DNA from: Micromonospora luteifusca
GTDB lineage: Bacteria; Actinomycetota; Actinomycetes; Mycobacteriales; Micromonosporaceae
Direction: 5' to 3'
DNA length: 64,000 bases
NCBI RefSeq assembly: GCF_016907275.1
Contig: NZ_JAFBBP010000001.1
Coordinates: 2,780,001-2,844,000, forward strand
Under the pieces are notes generated by a model. That model was not told the DNA's origin. It ran no database searches and saw nothing but the letters and a program-made list of their open reading frames with translations. Positions 8,865-21,004 of the stretch are shown here, in pieces. The position numbers and the translations under genes are program-made. Positions within the stretch are counted from its first letter, which is position 1; each line of letters begins with the position of its first letter.

Positions 8865-11843
8865 TCAGCCCAAATCGGCGAGCAGGCGTTCCACCTCGTG
8901 CTGGTCCGGCGACTCGACCTGGCGAAACAGGAACAGCGCCCGGGTCAGGTGAGTGCGCGCCGCTGCCGGGTCGGTGGGGCGCAGGCAGCGGGCGAGGCCC
9001 AGCAGGGCCTGGGCCTGCTCGTAGCGGGCACCCAACCGGTCGGCGTCGGCGAGCACCCGGCGATGCAGGTCGAGCGCGCTGGTCACGTCCCCCTGATCGA
9101 GGATCGCCCGGGCCAGCAGGTTGCGCGACCTGCACTGCGCCATGCGGTCCCCCACCTCGGTCATCACGACGAGCGCCGCGCGGTGCAGGTCGGCGGCCCG
9201 TTCCGGACGGCCATCCTCCCGCTCCATCGTCGCGATCTCGTTGAGCACCTCGCCCTCGCCGAAGCGGGTGCCTACCTGTTGCTTGAAGCGCAATGCCACC
9301 CGCAGCAACCGGCGGGCCGGGCCCACGTCACCCATCCGGTGCCGAACCATGCCCAGGTGCCCGAGGGCGTTGCCGATCCGGCGTGGATCGCCGATCTCCC
9401 GGGCGAGCCCCAGGTGCCGCCGGGCGGTGCGCAGCGCCTCGTCGTGCCGTCCCCAGAGAAGGAAGGTGATCGACAGGTTGTTGAGGACGTTCGCGAGTGC
9501 CTCCTTGTCGCGCACCTGCCTCGCCAGGGCTGCACCGGCGTCGTAGCACTCCTGGGCACGGCGGAATTCGAAGTTGGCGGCGTACGAGGTGCCCAGGTTG
9601 CCCAGCGTGTTGCGGATGTCGTTGCGCAGCCCGAGACGGCGGACGATGTCGAGCGACCTCTCCATCAGCCGGATCGACTCGGGAAAATTGCCCAGCCGGT
9701 AGTGGGCCGAGGCGAGATAGTTGAGCATCGTCGCCACCGCCCGGTCGTCGCCCAACTCCTCGGCGGCGCGCAGGCCGACGGTGTGCGTCTCGATCAACTC
9801 GTCCAGGCGACCGCCCTCGAACTGGGCGTGCCAGCAGGCCCTCGCCAACTGCCAGCTCTGACTGAGGAACCCCTCGGCCTCCGCCAGACGCACCAGGTTG
9901 GTCCACACCGCCAGGTTCTCGTCGAGCCAGGCGCGACCCTGCTGAGCGACGAGGGTGACCAGTTCAGGGCGGACCGGCTCCGTCGTCACGATCAGTGAGT
10001 GGCCCGAGGAGAGCTCCGTCGTCCGGGCGATCGCCGTGGCGACGTGCAGGTGGTGGTCGAGCAGGCGCCCGATGGCATCCCGCCGCTCGGCTGCTCGCTC
10101 CGGCTCGGCAACCAACGTCCGCGCGTACTCCCGGACCAGGTCGTGCAGCCGGTACCGGCCCGGCTCCGCCTCCTCCACCAGGTGCGCGTCGACCAACTCG
10201 TCCAGCAGGTCCTGCGCCTCGGGTAGGGGCAGCTCGGCGAGCACGGCGGCGACCGAGTTGTCGAAGCGTACCCCCGGGTGCAGGCCCAGCAGCCGGAACG
10301 TGCGCTGCGCGGTCGGCGACACCTGGGCGTACGACAGGGCGAAGGCCCGGCCGACGGACCGCTCGCCCGCTTCGAACTCGGCCAACGGATCAGGTCGGGT
10401 GCTCAGCCGCTCGGCCAGGTCGGCGATTCGCCAACGGGGTCGGTGCGCCAGCCGGGCACCGGCCAACCGGATGGCGAGGGGCAGGTGCCCACAGCGACGG
10501 ACCACCTCGGTGGCCGCCTCCGGCTCCGCCGCCACCCGGCTGACACCGGCCACCCGCCCGAGCAGCTCGATCGCCTCGTCGGTGTCGAGCACGGGCAGCG
10601 ACGACGGGCGCCCTTCGTCGACACCGACCAGCCGGCGACGGCTGGTGATCAGGATCAGGCAGTGCGAGCCATTGGGCAGCAGCGGTGTCACCTGATCGGC
10701 GCTGGCGGCGTTGTCCAGCACCACCACAGCTCGCCGGCCGGCCAACTCGGTGCGCCAGAGCGCCAACCGGTCGTCCTGGTTCGTCGGCACCCGCTCGGCG
10801 GGCACACCGAGCTGCCGCAGCAGCGTGGCCACCGCCGCGGCCGGCGTCAATGGTGTGCGCTCGCTGTGCCCGTGCAGATCGATGTAGAGCTGGGCGTCGG
10901 GGTAGTTGCTCGCGAGGGCGGTGGCGACGTGCACCGCGAGCGCGGTCTTGCCGCTGCCGGCCATTCCGTCGATGAGCTGGATCCGCGCTCCGGCCTCCAC
11001 CTCCTTGACGAGGCGGGCCAGCGTCTGCTGCCGACCGGTGAAGTCGCCAATCGCCCGAGGCAGGGAGCGGACCGGGGCGATCGGCCCGGACTCCCGACCC
11101 GCCAGAGCGAGGTCGCCGGCGAGGACCCGCTGGTGCAGCTCCTGCAACTCGACACCCGGTTCGATGCCCAACTCCTCGGCGTAGAGCCGCCGGCCCTCCC
11201 GATAGGCCCTGAGCGCGTCCGCCTGCCGACCCGTCGAGGAGAGGGCGAGCATCAGTTGGCCGCGTAGCCGCTCCCGCAACGGGTGCTGGTCGACGCTCTC
11301 GGCGAGCTCGTCGATCAACTCGACGGCCGGCCCGAGGCGCAGCTCGACGTCGACGCACTCCTCCAGCGCGGTGAGGCGCTGCTCGTCGAGTGCGTGCGCC
11401 CGACGGCGGACGCTGCGGCTGGAAATTCCGGCGAGCGCCGGCCCTCGCCAGAGCGCCAGGGCGGCGCGGAATTCCGCACGCGCGTCGATCAGGCGACCGG
11501 TCGCGACGGCGGCACGAGCCGCCTCCACACCCCGGGCGAAGACCTCGGCGTCCAGGTCGGTCGGTGCGATGCGGACGCCGTACCCCGCCGGGTCGGTGAC
11601 GATGGTCTCCGCTACCAGCCCGAACTCGGCCAACCTGCGACGTAACCGCGACACGCAGGTCTGCAACTGGGCCCGGGCGGTGGCCGGAGGGCGTTCCTCC
11701 CACACCGCGTCGACCAGCTCGTCGACCGGCACGAGCCGGCCGGCCCGCAACAGCAGCATGGCGAGCACGACCCGGTCCCGACCAGCGGTGACAGTGGACT
11801 CGCCACCGCCGACCCGCAGGGGCCCCAGGATCCCGAACCGCAT
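8865..11843 (-). CDS. AfsR/SARP-family transcriptional regulator with NB-ARC and TPR domains
   Basis: The 992-aa product has an OmpR-like DNA-binding domain ([11 protein letters not shown], then [16 protein letters not shown]). A bacterial transcriptional activation domain follows to about residue 245. Next come an NB-ARC ATPase with Walker [10 protein letters not shown] and a Walker B-like VVVLDNA, and a long C-terminal TPR region. AfsR-type proteins activate secondary metabolism or primary switches in actinomycetes. Here no biosynthetic cluster is adjacent: the neighbours are fumC downstream and a class I fumarase upstream. A perfect inverted repeat lies in its promoter region. Confidence 0.9.
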   Translation of the reverse strand: MRFGILGPLRVGGGESTVTAGRDRVVLAMLLLRAGRLVPVDELVDAVWEERPPATARAQLQTCVSRLRRRLAEFGLVAETIVTDPAGYGVRIAPTDLDAEVFARGVEAARAAVATGRLIDARAEFRAALALWRGPALAGISSRSVRRRAHALDEQRLTALEECVDVELRLGPAVELIDELAESVDQHPLRERLRGQLMLALSSTGRQADALRAYREGRRLYAEELGIEPGVELQELHQRVLAGDLALAGRESGPIAPVRSLPRAIGDFTGRQQTLARLVKEVEAGARIQLIDGMAGSGKTALAVHVATALASNYPDAQLYIDLHGHSERTPLTPAAAVATLLRQLGVPAERVPTNQDDRLALWRTELAGRRAVVVLDNAASADQVTPLLPNGSHCLILITSRRRLVGVDEGRPSSLPVLDTDEAIELLGRVAGVSRVAAEPEAATEVVRRCGHLPLAIRLAGARLAHRPRWRIADLAERLSTRPDPLAEFEAGERSVGRAFALSYAQVSPTAQRTFRLLGLHPGVRFDNSVAAVLAELPLPEAQDLLDELVDAHLVEEAEPGRYRLHDLVREYARTLVAEPERAAERRDAIGRLLDHHLHVATAIARTTELSSGHSLIVTTEPVRPELVTLVAQQGRAWLDENLAVWTNLVRLAEAEGFLSQSWQLARACWHAQFEGGRLDELIETHTVGLRAAEELGDDRAVATMLNYLASAHYRLGNFPESIRLMERSLDIVRRLGLRNDIRNTLGNLGTSYAANFEFRRAQECYDAGAALARQVRDKEALANVLNNLSITFLLWGRHDEALRTARRHLGLAREIGDPRRIGNALGHLGMVRHRMGDVGPARRLLRVALRFKQQVGTRFGEGEVLNEIATMEREDGRPERAADLHRAALVVMTEVGDRMAQCRSRNLLARAILDQGDVTSALDLHRRVLADADRLGARYEQAQALLGLARCLRPTDPAAARTHLTRALFLFRQVESPDQHEVERLLADLG

Positions 11844-12105
11844 CTACTCCCCCGCATCAGTGCCGCAACTTCCAGCAGAGTAGTCCGACGGTCACAGATC
11901 GCCTCAGTCAGGCGATAGTGATGTGAGAGCGGATCGACAGCGGTGCACCCGACACTCGCTCCGGGTTGTCGGTGACGGCATCCGACGGGGGCGGTGCGCC
12001 CGTCCCCCAGCGGGGCGGGGCGCACCGATGTCGGTGTAACACAGACGACAGAAGAAGGGGTGCCGGGCGGATTCGCCCGGCACCCCTTCTCGTGTACGCG
12101 TCGAG
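11844..12105. promoter_or_regulatory. Promoter region of the SARP gene with inverted repeat
   Basis: The 262-bp gap upstream of the SARP gene has a perfect 7-bp inverted repeat with 5-nt spacer at 11898-11916 (ATCGCCT and AGGCGAT). A minus-strand TACTCT about 15 bases closer to the gene could be the -10 box, which would place the repeat over the -35 region. The fumarase terminator is at the other end. Confidence 0.4.
12053..12088 (-). terminator. Terminator hairpin after class I fumarase gene
   Basis: A perfect 16-bp inverted repeat (arm GAAGGGGTGCCGGGCG) with a 4-nt loop lies 17 bp beyond the stop codon of the fumarase gene. It is the strongest simple hairpin in the window. Confidence 0.85.
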
Positions 12106-13773
<1,668 letters not shown>

Positions 13774-13890
13774 GAGCGGCAAGCCTAGGGCAGACCGGTC
13801 GATCACTCCCACCCGCCGGGCTGCTCCTGGGACGCCGCTCTCATCGCCTGGACACGCCGCCCTCCGCCGTCAACTCGTTCCGCGGGCGTC

Positions 13891-13981
13891 CTGGCCGCTC
13901 AGCCGTCCCGGTCCCGGCCGCTCAGCCGTCCCGGCCGCTCAGCAGCCCCGGCCGCTCAGCAGCCCCGGCCGCTCAGCCATC
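13891..13981. repeat. 17-bp tandem repeats over the 3' end of the beta-propeller gene
   Basis: Five 17-bp units of the type CCGGCCGCTCAGCNGTC occur, the first separated by 6 bp and the last four contiguous (13914-13981). The last unit contains the gene's stop codon (13973-13975). The array appears to be slippage duplication of the gene's terminal sequence into its 3' flank. Confidence 0.75.
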
Positions 13982-15412
13982 CTTGCCGCCGTCCGGGTCG
14001 GGGCAGAGCTCCCCCTTCGGCCCACAGTCGCCGTTGTTCTGCCCGCCACCCGGGCCGGTGCCGCCCGGTCTGGGATTTCCGCCGTCGCCGGGCGGCCGGG
14101 TGGGCGACCCTCCGGTAGCGCCGAAGCGGACATACCCGATCTCGCGTCCCTCGCCGATGATCATGCCCTGCGACCCGACCGCGAGGGCGTTCGCCGAGGT
14201 CCGCAGCGCGGCCAGCTCCCGGCCGGTGCGCGGATCCACCGCGGCCAACCGGGACGGCTTCTCGTCGGCGACCACCGCCGCGTACGGGGTGAGCGCGGCA
14301 CCCGCCTTGCCGCTGGCGGGCCGTGTCCACAGCACTCGATCGGTGCCCAGCTCACGGGCGACCACCGAGCGCTTGTCGGCGGCCCGGAACACCGCGTAGC
14401 GGTCGTCGACCGCGACCAGTTTGGTGCCCGAGTCACCGACCCAGAGCAGTCGTCCGTCGTACCCGTCGATGACCGCCTCGCGACCGTCCGGGCCGACGCC
14501 GATCAGCACGTTGCGCGCACCCTGCGGGTCTTCACGTTGCACGCAGCCGGCGGTGTCAGCGGTCCGCAGGTTGACTCCGGCCCGCTGCCAGGCCTCCTGC
14601 CCGGTCGCCGGGTCCCGTGCGGAGATGGCGAAGTAGCAGGTGCCGTCCTGGGAGCGGGCGGCGATCCGCAGCATCCGCCCACCCACCACGGAGAGCCGCT
14701 CGTCCCGGCCGGGCTCGACGTTCTGCAGCACTCGGCCGGTGGCGGTGTCGACCACGTGCACACGGCCGTCGACCGGGAAGCCGAGCAGCGGTGGTGCGGG
14801 CTCCGCCCCGGCCACGCCGTCGTCGATCCGGGTGGCGGTGAGCCGGCGGGTGCCGCGCAGGCCCGGGTTGTCGGCGAGCAGGCCGCTGTGCACCCCGGGC
14901 AGGAAGGCCGTCCAGAGTGGTGCGGTGCCGCGCGGGTCCCAGGCGCTCAGGGTGCAGTCGGTGGCATCCGTGCAACGGGCGTCGAGGAGCAGGTTGCGGT
15001 ACGTCCATACGGCCACCGCGTCGTCGTCGCGTCGCCGGGTCGCCCCGGTGGCCGGGTCGAGCAGCTCGTACCCCTTGACCAGGAGCTTGCCCACGGCGAC
15101 GACCGGGTCCCGGTCGCCGCCGGCGACCGCCGACCAGTCCGCCTTGCGCTCCCAGAGCTGCGTGCCGGTCGCCAGGCTGCGGGCCTCGACCCGGGTGCGC
15201 TGCTCGACCACGACGGCGTCACCGGCGATGGTCACGCTACGCGGTGTGCCGCCGACCCGTTGCTGCCAGACCACGTCGGGTTCGGAGATGGGTTCGCTGC
15301 GGTCCACCCACTCCCACAGGCCGGGGAACGGGTTCCACACGCCGGTCGCGGCGAGCGCGACGACCACGGCGAGGCCGAGCAGCAGCCCACCACGCACGCT
15401 CCCCTTCGCCAC
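13973..15412 (-). CDS. Membrane-anchored PQQ-like beta-propeller protein
   Basis: The 479-aa product starts with a short basic segment and one transmembrane helix (LLLGLAVVVALAATGVW). It continues as a beta-propeller with blade signatures such as ARSLATGTQLWERK, VVDTATGRVLQNV and AAVDPRTGRELAAL. The tail is Gly/Pro-rich with two cysteines. Despite the fold, no PQQ-enzyme residues are evident, so a scaffold or sensor role is more likely than dehydrogenase activity. The GTG at 15412 is chosen because a TACCGT -10 box (minus strand, 15420-15425) ends seven bases before it. A shorter relative lies at 22472-23728. Confidence 0.7.
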   Translation of the reverse strand: MAKGSVRGGLLLGLAVVVALAATGVWNPFPGLWEWVDRSEPISEPDVVWQQRVGGTPRSVTIAGDAVVVEQRTRVEARSLATGTQLWERKADWSAVAGGDRDPVVAVGKLLVKGYELLDPATGATRRRDDDAVAVWTYRNLLLDARCTDATDCTLSAWDPRGTAPLWTAFLPGVHSGLLADNPGLRGTRRLTATRIDDGVAGAEPAPPLLGFPVDGRVHVVDTATGRVLQNVEPGRDERLSVVGGRMLRIAARSQDGTCYFAISARDPATGQEAWQRAGVNLRTADTAGCVQREDPQGARNVLIGVGPDGREAVIDGYDGRLLWVGDSGTKLVAVDDRYAVFRAADKRSVVARELGTDRVLWTRPASGKAGAALTPYAAVVADEKPSRLAAVDPRTGRELAALRTSANALAVGSQGMIIGEGREIGYVRFGATGGSPTRPPGDGGNPRPGGTGPGGGQNNGDCGPKGELCPDPDGGKDG

Positions 15413-15491
15413 ACCGCACACGGTAGCCACGATCACGGATCTTCCGTACGCCCGCGCCGCCGTGTCGCCGCGCTTTCTGGGCTCGGAGGTG

Positions 15492-15995
15492 TTACAGCGC
15501 CCTTGGGTCGGCCCGTACGGCGCTGCGCACCAGCGGCAGCGTGCGGTAGGGGATCTGCTCGGCCAGCGCGATGATCGTCGAGGCCCGGGTGATGCCGGCC
15601 GACGAGACGATCTGGTCGATGACCCGTTGCAGGTCGGTGTTGGAGCGGGCCACGATCCGGCAGAGCAGGTCGCTGGAGCCGGTGATGGTGTGCGCCTCCA
15701 GCACCTCGGGGATGGCTGCGAGGTGGGCGGTGACCGGGTCGTGACCGTGCCGCTGACTGATCTCCAGGGTGACGAAGCTGGTCACCCCGAACCCGATCGC
15801 GGCCGGTGAGATCTCGGGGCCGAAGCCCTCGATGACTCGACGCTCGATCAGCTTGTCCAGCCGGGCCTGCACGGTGCCCCGGGCCACCCCGAGCCGACGG
15901 GAGCACTCCAGGACCCCGACCCGCGGCTCCTCGGCGAGCAGTTCGATCAAGCGCACGTCGAGCTCATCGAGCTGTACATTCTGCTCACCATTCAT
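15492..15995 (-). CDS. Lrp/AsnC-family transcriptional regulator
   Basis: The 167-aa product has the Lrp helix-turn-helix (LDELDVRLIELLAEEPRVG, then GVARGTVQARLDKLIERRVI) and a C-terminal RAM/ACT-type ligand-binding domain. Such proteins bind amino acids and form octamers. It is divergent from hpd with a 139-bp gap, an arrangement that suggests control of tyrosine or phenylalanine catabolism. The ATG at 15995 follows a minus-strand TATGGT (16004-16009) by eight bases, so its mRNA may be leaderless or nearly so. Confidence 0.88.
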   Translation of the reverse strand: MNGEQNVQLDELDVRLIELLAEEPRVGVLECSRRLGVARGTVQARLDKLIERRVIEGFGPEISPAAIGFGVTSFVTLEISQRHGHDPVTAHLAAIPEVLEAHTITGSSDLLCRIVARSNTDLQRVIDQIVSSAGITRASTIIALAEQIPYRTLPLVRSAVRADPRAL

Positions 15996-17340
<1,345 letters not shown>

Positions 17341-17351
17341 CACTTGCAGGC

Positions 17352-18059
17352 GTGACGCAGCCTCCGTCGTACCCGACGCCGCCGGTCGGTGGGCCTCAGC
17401 CCGCCGCCGGCGGCGTCGCGCCGCCGCCCGGACCACACCCGCAGGGGTACGCCGCGCCGCCGCAGTACGCCCCACCCGGGTACGCCCCGCCGCAGTGGCA
17501 CGCCGGACCACCCGGCCCGCCGCCCCCGCCGCTGAGCCCGGGTGGTCAGGTGCTGGCCAGCTTCACCGACCGGCTGCTGGCCTGGCTGATCGACTCGGCG
17601 CTGGCGGCTGCGGTGTCGCTGGCGCTGTTCAGCCCGTTCTTCGTCATCCTGTGGTGGCGGATGTTCAGCGAGATGACCCGGACCAACCCGGACGGGACAT
17701 TCGTGGAACCCGACCCGGGCACCTTCCTCGTGGACTTCTTCCTGCCGATGATCTTGCTCCAGTTCGGGCTCCTCGTGGTGATGCTCGGGCTCTACTGGAT
17801 CTACCACGTGGAATACCTCAAGCGCGGCGGTCAGACGCTCGGCAAGAAGGTCATGAAGCTGAGGGTCGTGCCGCTCGACCCGACCCGCACGCTCAACCGG
17901 GGGATGGCCGGCCGACGGTGGGTGGTGCAGTACCTGGCGGGCTCGCTGGTCCCCGGGAGCAGCTACCTCGACGGGTTCTGGCAGCTCTGGGACAAGCCGT
18001 GGCAGCAGTGCCTCCACGACAAGTTTGCCGAAACGGTCGTCGTTAAGGTGTCCTCGTGA
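17352..18059 (+). CDS. RDD-family membrane protein
   Basis: The 235-aa product has a Pro/Gly/Tyr-rich cytoplasmic N-terminus (repeats like APPQYAPPGYAPPQW) and then an RDD domain. The domain starts FTDRLLAWLIDSAL and contains GQTLGKKVMKLRVV. Three hydrophobic helices are visible. RDD proteins are of unclear function; some are linked to transport or osmotic stress. The GTG at 17352 follows hpd by 11 bp. The stop overlaps the start of a 24-codon ORF (GTGA), which in turn overlaps the next RDD gene. Confidence 0.8.
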   Translation: MTQPPSYPTPPVGGPQPAAGGVAPPPGPHPQGYAAPPQYAPPGYAPPQWHAGPPGPPPPPLSPGGQVLASFTDRLLAWLIDSALAAAVSLALFSPFFVILWWRMFSEMTRTNPDGTFVEPDPGTFLVDFFLPMILLQFGLLVVMLGLYWIYHVEYLKRGGQTLGKKVMKLRVVPLDPTRTLNRGMAGRRWVVQYLAGSLVPGSSYLDGFWQLWDKPWQQCLHDKFAETVVVKVSS

Positions 18060-18130
18060 GCGAGCACAGGGAACGGACCAGCAGTGTGGCGCCTCGCGCC
18101 GTCGTGCAGGGAAGCGGAGCGACGGCGTGA
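18056..18130 (+). CDS. Possible 24-aa bridging ORF between the two RDD genes
   Basis: A GTG at 18056-18058 overlaps the stop of the first RDD gene (GTGA), and its TGA at 18128-18130 overlaps the GTG start of the second RDD gene (again GTGA). The 24-codon frame exactly fills the gap and could carry ribosomes from one gene to the next by termination-reinitiation. The peptide (begins VSEHRERTSSVAPR) resembles nothing I can name. It may be a translated spacer rather than a functional peptide. Confidence 0.4.
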   Translation: MSEHRERTSSVAPRAVVQGSGATA

Positions 18131-19200
18131 GTGTGCAACCCGGCTGGTACGTCGACCCCGCCGACACTGAGACCCGGCGTTACTGGGACGGCGAGGGTTG
18201 GCTCGGCGCACCCATTCCTATCGACGCCACCCCGCCCGACGGCCCACCACCGGTCGAGCCACCGCCCGCGCCGGTCACTCCGGCCGCGCCCGCCGCGTCG
18301 GGCACCCCCGGCCCGACGACCGGCGCGCCCGGCTGGCCACCACAGCAGGGCCCACCACCGGGGTACGGCCCGCAACCGGGACACGGCCCAGGCTGGGGAG
18401 CACCTGGCGGCCAGCCCGGCTGGGGACCGCAAGGTGGCCAACCCGGCTGGGGACCGCAGGGCGGTCAGCCCGGCTGGGGACCGCAGGGCGGTCAGCCCGG
18501 CTGGGGACCGCAGGGCGGTCAGCCCGGCTGGGGACCGCAGGGCGGTCAACCCTCCTGGGCGCCTCCGGCCGGTCACCACGGCTGGCCCATGCGAGCGCCG
18601 GAGCCGCGCCCGCATGGCTTCGCGCTGGCCGGCTATGGCCGCCGGCTCACTGCGCGGCTGATCGACTTCGGCCTCGTCCTCGCGCTGAACGTGGTGGCCA
18701 ACGGCTGGTTCGTCTGGCGCTGGCTGCAGGAGTGGGCACCGTACTGGCAGGAGGTCTTCCAGCGAGCCTCGCGGGGCGAGACCTCCGCCGAAGGCCTACC
18801 GGTGCCCAACGCGCAGGCCGAGTCTCTCCTGCTGGTGATCCTGCTGATCGCCACCGCACTCTGGCTGGCGTACGAGGTGCCCGCCATGGCCGCTGGTGGG
18901 CAGACCGTCGGCAAGCGGGTGATGCGGATCCGAGCGGTGCCGATCGCCGCCGACCAGCCGCTGGGCTTCGGTCGGTCGTTGAGCCGCTGGAGCACGCTGG
19001 GCCTGCCGACCCTGCTCTGGTACTGCGCGGGGATCGGCCTTGTGCTGCAACTGGTCGATGCGCTCTCCCCGCTCTTCAACCACCCGCTGCGCCAGGCGCT
19101 GCACGACAAGCGCGCGCAGACGGTAGTCGTCGAAGTTCCCCCACACACCGGCCCCACCCCCTCGAACGACCGCAACCAGCCCACGGGAGACAACCCATGA
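18127..19200 (+). CDS. DUF2510 / RDD-family membrane protein with GQPGWGPQ repeats
   Basis: The 357-aa product begins with a DUF2510 motif ([20 protein letters not shown]). A long Pro/Gly-rich linker with 9-residue GGQPGWGPQ repeats follows, then an RDD domain ([15 protein letters not shown], then [15 protein letters not shown]). The start is the GTG at 18127 or the GTG two codons later. It ends in an ATGA overlap with the aminotransferase gene. Two successive RDD genes inside a tyrosine-degradation neighbourhood suggest a membrane partner or transporter for that pathway, but this is only contextual. Confidence 0.8.
   Translation: MSVQPGWYVDPADTETRRYWDGEGWLGAPIPIDATPPDGPPPVEPPPAPVTPAAPAASGTPGPTTGAPGWPPQQGPPPGYGPQPGHGPGWGAPGGQPGWGPQGGQPGWGPQGGQPGWGPQGGQPGWGPQGGQPGWGPQGGQPSWAPPAGHHGWPMRAPEPRPHGFALAGYGRRLTARLIDFGLVLALNVVANGWFVWRWLQEWAPYWQEVFQRASRGETSAEGLPVPNAQAESLLLVILLIATALWLAYEVPAMAAGGQTVGKRVMRIRAVPIAADQPLGFGRSLSRWSTLGLPTLLWYCAGIGLVLQLVDALSPLFNHPLRQALHDKRAQTVVVEVPPHTGPTPSNDRNQPTGDNP
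18406..18567 (+). repeat. 27-bp tandem repeats encoding GGQPGWGPQ
   Basis: Five near-identical 27-bp units occupy 18406-18540, with a sixth degenerate unit to 18567. Differences fall mainly at third codon positions, so the peptide repeat is conserved. It is a coding repeat in the linker of the second RDD protein, not a CRISPR-type array. Confidence 0.9.
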
Positions 19201-20300
19201 CCGACTCCGGACGTCACCAGCCGGCGCTGCGGCTGACCCGCGCCGACCTGGACGCGCTCCCCAACTACGTGCCCGGGCGCAGCCCCGCCGACCTGGCTCG
19301 CGAGCTGGGCCTGCCGGAGGCCATCAAGCTGGCCAGCAACGAGGTTCCGTACGGGCCACTGCCCGGCGTGGTGGAGGCGGTCACCGAGGCGATCACCGCC
19401 TCGCACCGCTACCCGGACATGGGCGTGGTCGCGCTGCGCGACGCGTTGGCCCAGCAGTACGGGGTGGATGCCGACCGGATCGCCACCGGCTGCGGTTCGG
19501 TGGCGCTCGCCGAGCACCTGGTCCGGGCGACCTGTCTGCCCGGCGACGAGGTGCTCTACGCGTGGCGGTCCTTCGAGGCGTACCCGATCATCGCGGCGAC
19601 CAGTGGCGCGACCAGCGTGCGGGTGCCCAACGACGCCGGGCACGGGCACGATCTGGCGGCGATGGCCGCCGCCGTGACCGACCGGACCCGGGTGATCCTG
19701 GTCTGCAACCCGAACAACCCGACCGGCAGCGCGGTGCGCCGGGCCGAGTTGGACCGGTTCCTCGACGCGGTGCCGGACGACGTGCTGGTGGTCATCGACG
19801 AGGCGTACCGGGAGTTCGTCACCGACCCGGAGGTGCCGGACGGTCTCGACTACCTGGACCGGCCCAACGTGGCGGTGTTGCGGACCCTGTCGAAGGCGTG
19901 GGGTCTGGCCGGGCTGCGGATCGGTTGGCTGGTCGCTCAGCCGGTGGTGGCCGCCGCGATCCGCAAGGTGGCGACCCCGTTCTCCACCAGCATGGCAGCC
20001 CAGGCCGGGGCGATCGCGGCACTGAGCCAGGTTCCGGAGATGGAGCGCCGCTGCGCTCTGGTGGTCGCGGAGCGGGACCGCGTCACCGAGGCGCTGCGCA
20101 AGCTCGTGCCCGACGTGCCGACGAGCCAGGCCAACTTCGTCTGGCTGCCGCTGGGCGAGCAGGCGGTGGCGTTCGGCAAGGCGTGTGAGGCGCGCGGAGT
20201 GATCGTGCGGCCGTTCGCCGGGGACGGCGTGCGGGTCACCATCGGCACTCCGGCCGAGAACGACGCGTTCCTGACCGCTGCCGGGTTGGCGCTGACCTGA
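19197..20300 (+). CDS. HisC/Pat-family PLP-dependent aminotransferase
   Basis: The 367-aa fold-type I aminotransferase has the PLP lysine in [16 protein letters not shown], the CNPNNPTG motif and the VIDEAYREF segment. Sequence places it in the histidinol-phosphate aminotransferase group, which also contains the actinobacterial aromatic aminotransferase Pat. It is coupled to the second RDD gene (ATGA overlap) and lies downstream of hpd, with no other his genes visible. Transamination of tyrosine or phenylalanine to the arylpyruvate used by Hpd is therefore at least as likely as histidine synthesis. Confidence 0.85.
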   Translation: MTDSGRHQPALRLTRADLDALPNYVPGRSPADLARELGLPEAIKLASNEVPYGPLPGVVEAVTEAITASHRYPDMGVVALRDALAQQYGVDADRIATGCGSVALAEHLVRATCLPGDEVLYAWRSFEAYPIIAATSGATSVRVPNDAGHGHDLAAMAAAVTDRTRVILVCNPNNPTGSAVRRAELDRFLDAVPDDVLVVIDEAYREFVTDPEVPDGLDYLDRPNVAVLRTLSKAWGLAGLRIGWLVAQPVVAAAIRKVATPFSTSMAAQAGAIAALSQVPEMERRCALVVAERDRVTEALRKLVPDVPTSQANFVWLPLGEQAVAFGKACEARGVIVRPFAGDGVRVTIGTPAENDAFLTAAGLALT

Positions 20301-20440
20301 ACCACCAGTCCCACCCGATGGCCATGATCGTACCATAAGTTCTGTTTGTCCAATTTTGCGCCTTAACTGCCCTATCTTCCGAAGTAGCCGGATGTGCCGA
20401 GGACTCACGCCGGCTCACTTCGAGAAAACGGGGTAACAAA

Positions 20441-21004
20441 GTGCGTACTGCCAAGATCTGCCTGGCCGGAGCGGCCGCCGCCGCGATGGTGGGCTTCCTC
20501 GCTGCGCCGGCCTCCGCCGCGCCCACCGACACCACCACCGTCACCTTCGAGGTGCTCGTCGGCACCCTCGACATCGACGCGCCGGCCACCGCCAACCTGG
20601 GCAGCGGCGCGCCCGGTGGCATCATCACCGGCCAGCTCGGCACGGTCACGGTCACCGATTCCCGGGGTGCGGCGAACGCCTCCTGGGTCGCCACGGTGAC
20701 CGCGAGCGTCTTCCAGACCGGCGGTGGCAGTCCCCCCGAGACGGTCCTCCCGGAGGAGATCGCCTACTGGTCCGGCCCCGCCGTGGGGACCCCCCCGACC
20801 ACCGGCGACGGCACCTTCACGGCCGGACAGCCGACGGCCGGCGACGCCGCGCTGCTCAGCAGCGTCACCCCGCTCACGGCGTTCACCCACTCGGGTGGCA
20901 CCGGCGGCAACAGCGCCAACTGGAACCCCAGCCTGATCGTCAACGTGCCGCTGGACAGCATCGCGGGCACTTACACGGGGACGGTGACGCATTCGGTGGC
21001 CTAG
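20441..21004 (+). CDS. Secreted WxL-like surface protein
   Basis: The 187-aa product has a clear signal peptide cleaved after about residue 26 (AAPASA). A beta-rich, Gly/Thr/Ser-rich domain follows. It opens TVTFEVLVGTLDIDAP and closes with GTYTGTVTHSV, resembling the closing strand of WxL cell-wall-binding domains; a Trp occurs in NASWVATVTAS. WxL domains attach non-covalently to peptidoglycan in Firmicutes. The next gene encodes a DUF916 protein, the usual partner. The GTG at 20441 matches the signal peptide start. The upstream 140 bp are unusually AT-rich and contain a possible -10 TATCTT at 20373-20378. Confidence 0.65.
   Translation: MRTAKICLAGAAAAAMVGFLAAPASAAPTDTTTVTFEVLVGTLDIDAPATANLGSGAPGGIITGQLGTVTVTDSRGAANASWVATVTASVFQTGGGSPPETVLPEEIAYWSGPAVGTPPTTGDGTFTAGQPTAGDAALLSSVTPLTAFTHSGGTGGNSANWNPSLIVNVPLDSIAGTYTGTVTHSVA

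Noticed and set aside
18406..18567. Regular 27-bp repeats considered as a CRISPR array
   Set aside because: Units are contiguous without spacers, a multiple of three, and vary at third codon positions of a real protein.
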